Shown in pieces: positions 36,084 through 44,023 of a DNA stretch of 59,505 nt. How positions within the stretch are numbered: position 1 is the first letter of the stretch; each line of letters begins with the position of its first letter. The notes under the pieces are model-generated. The model did not search any database. It saw only the letters and a list, made by a program, of their open reading frames with translations, and was not told the origin of the DNA. Source of the DNA: Deltaproteobacteria bacterium (lineage in GTDB: Bacteria; Myxococcota_C; UBA6777); contig PCBK01000038.1 in the NCBI GenBank assembly GCA_002731275.1, positions 1 through 59,505 of the forward strand, read 5' to 3'. The translations under genes were made by a program, and so were the position numbers.

Positions 36084-37544
36084 ATGGCAGATGTCATGCG
36101 TCAGCATTTGGCTGGTGAGATCTCGCTGGAAGACGCGGTCAAGGGTCCTGAACGTGCGATTACACAGAGCCTTGGTCGTGAGCATGGGTTTGAACCTCTT
36201 CGTATAGAGGGGACACTTCCTCCTGCGCTTCGAGGGACATTGTATCGTAATGGGCCTGGGACTGTGGGTTTATTTGGTCGCCATTACACACACGTCTTCG
36301 AAGGTGATGGTGCGGTCTCGGCTGTTCGCTTTGATGGTGAAGGCGCACAGGGTGCGATCCGGCTTGTGCGCAGTGAGGGGCTTGTCGAAGAGTTCCAGCA
36401 GAAGAAGATGCTGTACAGTTTTAGTGTCCCTTGGCCGATGCGTTTTTGGCGTTCGATGGTGCAAAAAAAGTCGAAGAACACAGCCAATACGAGCGTGATG
36501 TGTTGGCAAGGTCGGCTCTTTGCGTTGATGGAGGCTGCGTTGCCAACGGAGCTGTCACCTGAGACGCTTGAGACGTTGGGAGAACGGGATTTTGATGGTG
36601 TGATTCAGCACTCCTTTTCGGCTCATCCCCACACAGTCCCAGGGCGCAAAGCGATTTACAACTTTGGGATGAATTACGGAAAAGATTCGAGCATTGAGCT
36701 GTTTGAGTTCCCGTTTCAGGGGACACCTCGTCATTTGGGGAGTGTACCGCTGGCATTTCCTGTGATGCTTCATGACTTTATCGCGACAGAGAAGCACCTC
36801 GTGTTTTTCGTCGCGCCGGCGCGGGTCAAGGTGCTTCGGGCGTTGCTTTCTGTTGGGCCATTCGAGAAGATGTTTACCTGGGACCCTGCACAGGGGACGG
36901 AGATCATCGTTGTGCCTATTGATGACCCTGCGCACCCGATTCGGTTCCACGTCGATCCATTTTATCAGTGGCACTTTGCCAACGGCTTCGAGCTAGAAGG
37001 TGACAGGCTCGCCATCGATCTTGTGCGGTATACTGATTTTCGGAGCTTTACGGGGATCAACGAGGCCAATTATCTCGGCAAAAAGAAGACCATTGAAGAT
37101 TGGGGACAGTTGGGTCGGATCATCGTAGAGCCTGCTCAAAAGAAGCTGCACTGGGAACCTTTCTGGGATCAGATCTGTGAATTTCCTCGTATCCATCCTG
37201 ATTATGAAGGCAAGGATTACCGCTATGTTTGGTTGGAGAGTGCGCCTGGGGGAGGGGTTCACGACCAGATTATCAAGCTGGATGTCGAGACCAAGCAACA
37301 AGAGGTGTTCTATTTCGATGAGGGGGAGGTGGTGTCTGAGCCGATCTTTGTCCCTCGTGAGGACGCAAAGAGCGAAGATGACGGTTATGTCCTCTCTTTG
37401 ATTTATCACCGCGCTTCCCATACGAGTTACGTGGCTGTGTTCGATGGGTTGGATCTTCTCTCAGGTCCACTCTGTAAGGCGTGGTTTGATCATCATATCC
37501 CTGGGACATTTCACGGTAACTGGATGCCTGCTGTGTCATCATAG
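36084..37544 (+). CDS. Carotenoid cleavage oxygenase (RPE65/CCD family)
   Basis: 486 residues from the ATG at 36084, preceded by AGGAGGAG. These non-heme iron enzymes cleave carotenoids or related polyenes with O2. Conserved histidines expected to bind Fe(II) are seen in SAHPHTVPG (about 181-183), MLHDFIATEKH (230), FYQWHFANGFE (297) and near the C-terminus in GTFHGNW (477). The N-terminal GTLYRNGPG motif (51-59) is also family-typical. No carotenoid synthesis genes are in the window, so the substrate (carotenoid, apocarotenoid or a lignin-type stilbene) is open. It converges on the LCIB-type carbonic anhydrase gene. Confidence 0.92.
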   Translation: MADVMRQHLAGEISLEDAVKGPERAITQSLGREHGFEPLRIEGTLPPALRGTLYRNGPGTVGLFGRHYTHVFEGDGAVSAVRFDGEGAQGAIRLVRSEGLVEEFQQKKMLYSFSVPWPMRFWRSMVQKKSKNTANTSVMCWQGRLFALMEAALPTELSPETLETLGERDFDGVIQHSFSAHPHTVPGRKAIYNFGMNYGKDSSIELFEFPFQGTPRHLGSVPLAFPVMLHDFIATEKHLVFFVAPARVKVLRALLSVGPFEKMFTWDPAQGTEIIVVPIDDPAHPIRFHVDPFYQWHFANGFELEGDRLAIDLVRYTDFRSFTGINEANYLGKKKTIEDWGQLGRIIVEPAQKKLHWEPFWDQICEFPRIHPDYEGKDYRYVWLESAPGGGVHDQIIKLDVETKQQEVFYFDEGEVVSEPIFVPREDAKSEDDGYVLSLIYHRASHTSYVAVFDGLDLLSGPLCKAWFDHHIPGTFHGNWMPAVSS

Positions 37545-37623
37545 TTGGCTTGCCGACCGGCACGAGAGCAAAGGGCGAGTAGGGGAATATGTCGAATGTA
37601 AGGGAGGCTGGGGGGGCTTGTTT

Positions 37624-38361
37624 TCAGGAGAAGCACTCCGTGTACCAATCGTGTTTGACACCATTTTGGCCATTATAATTGATGATCGCGGCGTGACGTG
37701 GGGCGAAGTAATCATCTTCGTCGAGGGGGGTGTTGACGAAGATCCCGCCGAGTAGGGCGATGGGGCCTTCGAAGCCGAGGGCGTCGAGGATGGTGTAGGT
37801 TTGTTCTTGGATGGCGTGATACATCTCTTCTGTGACAGCTTTTCCGGGGTTGGCTGCGTTGAGGAACTTGTCAGCGCGTTGGATGAGTGCTGATTCGACG
37901 AGATATTGTTCGGGGTCGATGGAGGTCAGCTTGGGGGTGTAGTCGCGATTGGCCTGGACTTTACTGAGGAAGCCAAGGAGGGAACCGCATGCTGCGCCGG
38001 GTTGATGGCGTCCTCTGCGTTGGACAAGGCACAGCTCACCTTCGGGACTGATGCCAATGTGTGGACCAAAGAAGACGAATAAGTTGCCGCCTTCTGGGAC
38101 GTGGTGGCTGTAAGCTGTGAAGCCTGTTAAGCCGCCGGAGGGGTAGCCACCTAATCCAGAGAGGTTAAAGTTTTCGCCCCAGTATTTGGAGAAGGCATCA
38201 ACGGAAGTGGCGTTGACTTCGTCTCGACATGAGATATTGGTGAGGAGTGTATTTTTGGGTGTGAACCCTTTTCCGGCGAGGGCTTTTCCTGTTGTGTTGA
38301 TCAGGGAGGTCCAGTCAATCGCGTTTGGGTACTCTGTTTGAAGGGCTGTCTTCCAACTCAT
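37624..38361 (-). CDS. LCIB-type (limiting-CO2-inducible) beta carbonic anhydrase
   Basis: 245 residues from the ATG at 38361, which follows AAAGGAG. Key features of the LCIB/LCIC domain are present: ISCRDEVN with Cys45-Arg46-Asp47 (zinc ligand and Asp-Arg pair), LGGYPSGGLTGFTAYSHHVP (70-89), FFGPHIGISPEGE with His101 (zinc ligand), and GAACGSLLG with Cys125 (third zinc ligand). Known members hydrate CO2, and in algae take part in carbon concentration. The complete Cys-His-Cys set suggests a working enzyme. Length matches the isolated domain. No carbon fixation genes are nearby, so a housekeeping CO2/bicarbonate role is more likely. Confidence 0.85.
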   Translation of the reverse strand: MSWKTALQTEYPNAIDWTSLINTTGKALAGKGFTPKNTLLTNISCRDEVNATSVDAFSKYWGENFNLSGLGGYPSGGLTGFTAYSHHVPEGGNLFVFFGPHIGISPEGELCLVQRRGRHQPGAACGSLLGFLSKVQANRDYTPKLTSIDPEQYLVESALIQRADKFLNAANPGKAVTEEMYHAIQEQTYTILDALGFEGPIALLGGIFVNTPLDEDDYFAPRHAAIINYNGQNGVKHDWYTECFS

Positions 38362-38525
38362 CGGCGTCTCCTTTGTTACAGTTTGAGAGATGTCGCAAGT
38401 ATAGTAGGGGCTTTGTGCCGCTACGTCCAGTGATAGACAAGCCATCGCGTCTCGGCGTCCCTTGGAAGAGGGTGTGTTGAGACACAAAACCGATATCCTG
38501 CCATGTGACATCCATCATAACCTCC

Positions 38526-38715
38526 CGAAATCCTCTTTTTTATCCTCGAAAATGGAAAATAATCTCCGAAATCCTCTTTTTCATCTTCGAAAACCAAAAA
38601 TGTAGGCTCGAAAATCAAAAAAGCATGCTCAAAAACCAAAAATGAGCCCCGAAAATGGAAAATATAGGCTCGAAAATCAAAAAGGCATGCTCGAAAATCA
38701 GTAATGGGCTGTGAT
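38526..38715. repeat. Nine-unit phased repeat (CGAAAA every 20-21 bp)
   Basis: CGAAA-type cores occur at 38526, 38547, 38567, 38588, 38609, 38630, 38650, 38671 and 38692, a mean spacing close to two turns of DNA. Each is followed by a second A-tract (CAAAAA or GGAAAA). Where the spacing drops to 20 the reading phase shifts but the DNA pattern is kept, so conservation is at DNA level. Such phased A-tracts bend DNA; the consequence here is inference. Confidence 0.8.
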
Positions 38716-38763
38716 GACTCACTTTTTTGCATGTGTTTTTGATTTTTGAGCAGGTTCTTTTGG

Positions 38764-38773
38764 ATTTCGAAAT
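38764..38773. other. ATTTCGAAAT palindrome between the two repeat arms
   Basis: A perfect 10-bp palindrome built from the same TTTCG/CGAAA core as both flanking arrays, lying between the left arm (CGAAAA orientation) and the right arm (TTTTCG orientation). Confidence 0.5.
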
Positions 38774-38810
38774 AGGGTTGTATGAAAAACGTGTATGTTT
38801 TTCATGTTTT

Positions 38811-38897
38811 CGAGGTCTATTTTTGATTTTCGGGGATAGTGATCGTGTTTTCGGGGATGGTAAACACGTTTTCGGGGCTTGCGTTCGTGTTTTTGGT
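38811..38897. repeat. Five-unit phased repeat in opposite orientation (TTTTCG every 20-21 bp)
   Basis: TTTTCG cores have their C at 38811, 38831, 38852 and 38873, with a variant near 38894, most followed by GGG. This is the reverse complement of the left arm's core, so the two arrays form a large imperfect inverted arrangement. It lies 185 bp upstream of the SBBP lipoprotein start. Confidence 0.75.
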
Positions 38898-39082
38898 GAT
38901 GGGTGACTTTGGAATGTTGGGCTTCGAAGCTGTTTTTTTGGGGTTAGGAACCATTTGTTTTGATAAAAAAGTAACCTTGATTCGAATCAGATCCGCAAGT
39001 ATCCTACGTTTTGAGTGGCTTGGAGTATTGGTTATGACTTTCCTCTGATGAGGGGGATGACTCAACAAAAGAGGAGGTTTTT

Positions 39083-40639
39083 GTGAAGGGTATTCGTATT
39101 TTTGGATGCTTGGTATTTTTTGGCTTTGCTTTGAGTTGTACTTGCGAAGCAAACTTGTGTTCGGAAAATCGCTGTTTGGATGGGCAAGTCTGTAAAGATG
39201 GAGTGTGTCTTCCTTTGTGTTCTTTGGGGGAGAGTGTTTGTTATGGGAGGTGTGTTGATACAAAAGTCAATCCTGATCACTGTGGTTCATGTGGGGTGAG
39301 TTGTGAGACAACAGTGCTTATTTCTGGGGCTATGCGAGTTGGTGATTCTGCGAATGATATGATAAATGGTCTTGTCTCCGATAGTCTTGGGAACGTGTAT
39401 GTGACGGGTCAATTTGGTGGTTCTGTTTCGTTTGGTCGTATCAAGTTGACCGCCAGTAATACGAGTGTTTTTGTTGCAAAAATAACCCCCAAAGGTAAGT
39501 GGGAGTGGGCTGTTTCTGTGCAAGGTTCTTCCGTGAGTGTGGGGCGTGGGATTGTTATAGACAAGGCTCGGAATCTCTTTGTGGTTGGGTCATTTCAAAA
39601 CAGAGTGGTTTTTGGTCAGACTGTCTTGAGTAGCCTGGGTTACAATGATGTGTTTGTCGCGAAAATAACCCCCAAAGGCGAGTGGGGATGGGTTGTGGCT
39701 GCTGGAGGGGAGGTTTCGACTGATGAGGGGCAAAGCATCGCTATAGATGCAATGGGAGATCTGTACATCACAGGTTCTTTCCAAGGATCGGCTTCTTTTG
39801 GCCAGACACAATTAACGAGTTTTGGTGAAAAGGATATCTTTGTTTCCAAAATCGACTCAAATGGTCAATGGCTCTGGGCACGAGCAGCGGGCGGTCCTGA
39901 TGATGATGAAGGTCATAGTATCGCGGTGGATGCGCTTGGTGATGTGTATGTTACTGGATTCTTTTTGGGAGAGGCTCGTTTTGGGGAGCTTGTGTTATGG
40001 GATGCTTCCCAAAAAGCTGGTGTTTTTGTTGTGAAAGTAAGCACAAAAGGTGAGTGGAAGTGGAGTCGTAAGTCTGGTGGGACAGCATACGCGTATGGGC
40101 AAAGTATTGTGGTTGATCCTACAGGATTTGCATACCTGACAGGGGTTTTTCGTGGTGGACATGTGACTTTTGGCACTACGCAGTTGGCTGGTTTGGGGGA
40201 AGATGACATCTTTGTTGCGAAAATAAGCTTGGATGGTAGGTGGGAGTGGGCCCTTCAGGCTGGAGGTTCTATGGTGGATAAAGGTCATCAAGTTGCACTC
40301 GATGGCACAGGTTCTATTTATCTTACAGGCGCTTTTTCTGGAGCGGCCTCTTTTGGTGAGAAGCGATTCGTTAGTGATGGGGGTTTCGATGTGTTTATCT
40401 CTAAAATCAATCCTGTAGGGCATTGGTTATGGGTGGAGCACTTGAGAGGAGTATCTCATGATGAGGGGGGAGCTCTTTCTGTTGGTGTTGGAGGGAATGT
40501 TCACGTTGCAGGGTATTTTCGAGAGCGACTACACGCAGGCGATATCCGGTTTGATAACGTTGGTAGCCAAGACGGCTTTGTTGTAACTTTACAGCAAAAC
40601 ACACAACCCTGCCTTGCTGGTACGTGTCAATGGAGATAG
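39083..40639 (+). CDS. SBBP-type beta-propeller lipoprotein
   Basis: 518 residues from a GTG preceded by GAGGAGG. The signal ends at ALSCTC, a plausible lipobox. Residues about 20-75 are Cys-rich. From about 90 onward come repeats of about 55 residues carrying xIxxDxxGxxYVTGxF and DxFVAKIxPKGxWxWxxxAGG, the SBBP (seven-bladed-beta-propeller-like) pattern. The tail is CLAGTCQW. The codon use is AT-leaning compared with most neighbours, and a broken paralogue follows directly, which points to a transferred or recently duplicated locus. Extracytoplasmic binding is likely; the ligand is unknown. The phased repeat region lies upstream. Confidence 0.8.
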   Translation: MKGIRIFGCLVFFGFALSCTCEANLCSENRCLDGQVCKDGVCLPLCSLGESVCYGRCVDTKVNPDHCGSCGVSCETTVLISGAMRVGDSANDMINGLVSDSLGNVYVTGQFGGSVSFGRIKLTASNTSVFVAKITPKGKWEWAVSVQGSSVSVGRGIVIDKARNLFVVGSFQNRVVFGQTVLSSLGYNDVFVAKITPKGEWGWVVAAGGEVSTDEGQSIAIDAMGDLYITGSFQGSASFGQTQLTSFGEKDIFVSKIDSNGQWLWARAAGGPDDDEGHSIAVDALGDVYVTGFFLGEARFGELVLWDASQKAGVFVVKVSTKGEWKWSRKSGGTAYAYGQSIVVDPTGFAYLTGVFRGGHVTFGTTQLAGLGEDDIFVAKISLDGRWEWALQAGGSMVDKGHQVALDGTGSIYLTGAFSGAASFGEKRFVSDGGFDVFISKINPVGHWLWVEHLRGVSHDEGGALSVGVGGNVHVAGYFRERLHAGDIRFDNVGSQDGFVVTLQQNTQPCLAGTCQWR

Positions 40640-40752
40640 AGAGAGCCAAATTTTTGGTGATGTCCTTTTACATTTTTTGGGGCTGGTTCCTTCTTACAGT
40701 GTGGGGTGTTTGACATCCGCATCGTTGGAAATGCCCGCAGCATCAAAAATAA

Positions 40753-40917
40753 AAGGACATTGTTGTAAACAAGGATGGAGAGCTCTACGTCGTCGGGACG
40801 TTTTCAAAGACACTTACGATGGGACGTCTAGAGTTAAAAGGGCGTGTTGGTTTTGATGGTTTTATCGCAACCGTTGCAGAAGGTGCTCCCGTTTGCTCCG
40901 AAGGAGTGTGTTTGTAA
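40753..40917 (+). pseudogene. Decayed C-terminal fragment of an SBBP lipoprotein
   Basis: The frame at 40753-40917 reads NKDGELYVVGTFSKTLTMG ... FDGFIATVAEG ... CSEGVCL and then stops, which matches the C-terminal blade and Cys tail of the preceding SBBP lipoprotein. No start codon or signal is present; stops break the frame upstream, and the sequence back to 40640 looks like scrambled remains. It is best read as the remnant of a tandem paralogue, now overlapping only intergenic space. Confidence 0.65.
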
Positions 40918-40954
40918 TGAGCTGATGTAAAGGGGAGGATTGGGGACGCGGGTC

Positions 40955-42340
40955 TTAATTACAGGAGAGCAGACAGGCTTTGTTGGGGCAGCATTGTGTG
41001 GCGGTGCCTTCTTGTGTGGGAGGGCAGTCTGCGTCTGTGTTACAACCACAGCTCTTCACAACGAGGAGCGGTCTTTTATCGCATTTGAAGCCATTACAAC
41101 AATCTGAGTCTTGTTTGCACTGAAAGAGCAAAAAGTTACCTTGGTATTGGCAAGTCTGTGTGTTGGTCTGTGCACATTGTCCATTTTGGCAGACTTGTCC
41201 TGCTGAACACGGTGATGGTGTGCTCCACACGAAACATCCTGTTGTCGGATCTTTTTGACAGCTTTGGACACCATTGTTCTGGCACTGAAAGCTCCCTAAA
41301 GTACATTGGTTACCACCTGCAGGGCAGGTCGCGGTGCTGTTTTGGCAGGAGCCATTTTTACAGACCTGAGAGCCACTACAAGTGGTGATCTTCTTGCCTT
41401 GTTTGCCACAGCTATCAAAGAAGTACACGTCGTTTCCAACACAACGCTGCTCTGTCTCTGGCGTGCAGGTCGTGCCGCCACCTGTACAGGCACCAGCTTC
41501 GCATTTTTTGGGGGGGTTACAGTCTTCGACTTTGGTGCTCTGTTTTCCACAATCATCAAACCAGTAAACGGTGCTGCCGACACACTTCTTTTCGACTTGT
41601 GGGTTGTTGGGTTGGCACCCGGCCTGGACACACTTGCCCCCCTGACAGGTGAAGCCATTGATACACGTCTCGATCATCTGCGCTTTGTTGCCGCAATCAT
41701 CAAACCAGTAAACAGAATCACCGTCACATTTCTTTTCGACCTCTGTGTTGGTGGGGGTGCAACCGTTGGGGGATTTACAGGCGCCGTTCTCACACGTCAT
41801 CGGCGCGTTACATGCCTCGACCTGCTGTCCTTGTTGACCACAATCGTCGAACCAATGAACCGCGCTGCCGACACACTTTTTGGTCGCCTGTGGGTTTTGT
41901 GCGGTGCAACCACCTGCTTTACATTGAAGGGTCGTTGGATCACAGGTCTCACCTGCCGCACATTGTTTGCTGACGGACCACTCTGGGCAGCTTGTTGAGG
42001 GGTTGACCTGACAGGTCATGACGTTGGTCCCCTGACACTGCTGACTTCCTGCTGTACAGGAGGTTGTACATTGACCTGTCTTGTCAACGACACATGTCGG
42101 AAGTCCTGATTGTCCATTACATACAGTCCCCTGCGCACAAGGATCTTGTACCCAATCCCAGCAACCGTCTGTGCTGCTGATTTTACACGTCAAAATACTC
42201 AGGCCGTCGACCGCGCACTTTTTGTCTCCACCCTTACAATTGCCACAATTGCCTGTCTTCGGCTTGCCACAAGCCACACTCAACAACATAAGCGCAGCCA
42301 CGAATCCCAAACCACGTGCCCAAAATGTCCACTGTCTCAT
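40955..42340 (-). CDS. Cys-rich repeat lipoprotein (VYWFDDCG repeats)
   Basis: 461 residues. The signal ends in MLLSVAC, a good lipobox. The mature part holds four repeats of about 45 residues with the core KKCxGxxVYWFDDCG, followed by CxNGxxCxxGxC, plus flanking CSAGQVCQNGQC-like units and a C-terminal disulphide-rich part. A protein with this many cysteines must be oxidised outside the cytoplasm, so it is a surface lipoprotein. The WFDDCG core occurs in myxobacterial Cys-rich proteins of unknown role. AAAAGG precedes the ATG. No enzyme motif is seen. Confidence 0.75.
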   Translation of the reverse strand: MRQWTFWARGLGFVAALMLLSVACGKPKTGNCGNCKGGDKKCAVDGLSILTCKISSTDGCWDWVQDPCAQGTVCNGQSGLPTCVVDKTGQCTTSCTAGSQQCQGTNVMTCQVNPSTSCPEWSVSKQCAAGETCDPTTLQCKAGGCTAQNPQATKKCVGSAVHWFDDCGQQGQQVEACNAPMTCENGACKSPNGCTPTNTEVEKKCDGDSVYWFDDCGNKAQMIETCINGFTCQGGKCVQAGCQPNNPQVEKKCVGSTVYWFDDCGKQSTKVEDCNPPKKCEAGACTGGGTTCTPETEQRCVGNDVYFFDSCGKQGKKITTCSGSQVCKNGSCQNSTATCPAGGNQCTLGSFQCQNNGVQSCQKDPTTGCFVWSTPSPCSAGQVCQNGQCAQTNTQTCQYQGNFLLFQCKQDSDCCNGFKCDKRPLLVVKSCGCNTDADCPPTQEGTATQCCPNKACLLSCN

Positions 42341-42935
42341 GATGATACTACCTTTTTGTTACAATCTATACTTTCCCTGTCGCAGAACAAATTCCACGAG
42401 AATCAACTTCTTCACAAAGCAGGGCCGCAAAGGCTCCCATCTCTTTATCGGTTTGTGTGTGTGACATGTTGTGACATCTTCTGTGTGTAGACTTTAACTC
42501 CAAGAAGTCACTCACTTATTTACATGACTACCAATATGGGTTGTCTGCTGTTGGATCACAAACCATGAACGAGTATACCATCAAAGCAAGTCACGTCAAA
42601 AACGCAAAAGCTCGTAAAAATAAGATATTGTTGAGATTGCGCTTGCTCCAGCGACAAGCCTCCCCCTCCAACACACCGACAACACCCTCTTCGCCCCATA
42701 CCCAACCCCAACCCCCCACCAAAAACGAAACCCTCTGCCTCCACAAACAACGCCAAAACTGAACATCATCACAAGCTCCCCAAACTCAACCGACCCCTTC
42801 GTACACAAAAATATGCAGTTGCAACGCGCATACAATTCCATTACTTTGTGATCCAGTCTCCGATCGCAAAGAACAAAGAGCACGCTGCGAGGAGCGTTTC
42901 TTCGCGTGCTGCTCGCAAACACGACGAGAAATACA
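42341..42935. other. Divergent intergenic region, Pro/Thr-like low complexity, no gene
   Basis: 595 bp. A 73-codon frame at 42541 is low-complexity, has no ribosome-binding site and is rejected as a gene. The region must hold the promoter of selD (rightward) and of the Cys-rich lipoprotein (leftward). No operator is apparent. Confidence 0.4.
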
Positions 42936-43979
42936 TTGAAAGAACAAACAAAACTCACGCACCTTGTGACCTGCGCTGGTTGAGCAGCGAAACTGGGTCC
43001 GGGTGACCTGGAAGGTTTGTTGAGTGAATTAACACAAGTTGATGATCCCCGTCTGCTCGTCGGTATTGGCACACGAGATGATGCCGGTGCGTATCTCGTC
43101 AGTGATGACCTTGCGATCGTGCAGACAGTTGATTTCTTTACTCCTATTGTCGATGACCCGTTTGACTATGGGTACATCGCGGCGGCCAACTCTCTGAGTG
43201 ACGCATATGCGATGGGCGCGACACCGATCACCGCTCTTAACATCGTCGGGTTTCCCACTACACAGCTCGATATCTCCATCCTCGGTGAGATCTTGAAAGG
43301 TGGTTCACAAGCCGCAAAGGACGCCAAAGTCGCGATCCTTGGTGGACACTCTGTCAAAGATCCAGAGCTGAAGTACGGGATGGCTGTGACCGCGACGGCC
43401 AGACCTTCTGAGATCGTGAAGAACAGCTCGCTACGTGTCGGAGATCAGTTGATCCTGACCAAGCCCATCGGCACAGGTATTCTCACCACTGCGCTCAAGC
43501 AAGAACGTCTCGATGACAGGCTGCTCCAGATCATCACCAATGTGATGAAGCAGCTCAATCACCACGCGTCTGTGATTATGAGGCGACACAAAGTCTCCGC
43601 GTGTACAGACGTCACAGGCTTTGGTCTGCTCGGTCACCTCTACGAGATGACCATGGAAGGTGGTGCCTCTGTCTGTCTCGATGCGGCCTCTGTCCCGCTC
43701 TTCGAAGATGTCCTCGCGCTGAGTGAAGCGGGTCGGGTGCCTGGTGGGCTCAAAACCAACAGGAAGTATCTGTCACCTTCATTACATATCATTGAAGGTG
43801 TCTCCGACGCGCTTGTGAACGCGCTGTGTGATCCACAGACCTCTGGTGGGCTGCTCTTTGCGATCCCCGAAGAAGAGGTGACGTCGTGTCTTCAAGAGCT
43901 TCACGACGCAGGCATTGTCGACGCAGCGCATGTCGGTGAGGTCGTCGCTCTGGGGTCACATCCTATCACCATCCGTTGA
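42936..43979 (+). CDS. selD: Selenophosphate synthetase SelD, itself a selenoprotein (in-frame TGA)
   Basis: 347 residues if the TGA at 42981-42983 is read as selenocysteine. From the TTG at 42936 the frame gives a start like MKEQTKLTHLVTCAG, then Sec16, then AAKLGPGDLEGLLSEL, aligning with the SelD active-site loop (Cys17 and Lys20 in E. coli). The rest is unmistakably SelD: DDAGAYLVSDDLAIVQTVDFFTP, NSLSDAYAMG, GGHSVKDPELKYG and CTDVTGFGLLGHLYEM. SelD makes selenophosphate from selenide and ATP, the donor for Sec and selenouridine. Without the TGA readthrough the protein would start at 43017 and lack its catalytic residue. The TTG start is my choice by alignment; its ribosome site is weak. 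nth-nudix follows by 44 bp. Confidence 0.92.
42981..42983 (+). other. selD: In-frame TGA selenocysteine codon of selD
   Basis: Codons on both sides keep SelD homology, so this TGA is inside the gene. The position corresponds to the catalytic Cys/Sec of SelD. The gene also ends in TGA (43977-43979), so the two are told apart by context. Confidence 0.88.
42993..43011 (+). promoter_or_regulatory. Candidate bacterial SECIS hairpin
   Basis: CTGGGTC (42993-42999) pairs with GACCTGG (43005-43011) using two G-U pairs; the loop CGGGT contains the GG usual in bacterial SECIS loops. The loop starts 17 nt after the TGA, within the range known for SelB-dependent elements. Pairing is read by eye. Confidence 0.6.
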
Positions 43980-44023
43980 GAAGCCGCCGTAAGGAAATAA
44001 GTCCACGAAAGGCATAGTGTTTT

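Noticed and set aside
38421-38732. Leftward frame with seven-residue FxFRxxx and VFExxxx repeats
   Set aside because: The frame is a reflection of the 20-21 bp DNA repeat. The register shifts where the spacing is 20, while the DNA pattern stays constant; there is also no ribosome-binding site.
42541-42762. 73-codon Pro/Thr-rich frame upstream of selD
   Set aside because: Low complexity, no ribosome-binding site, no similarity to known proteins.
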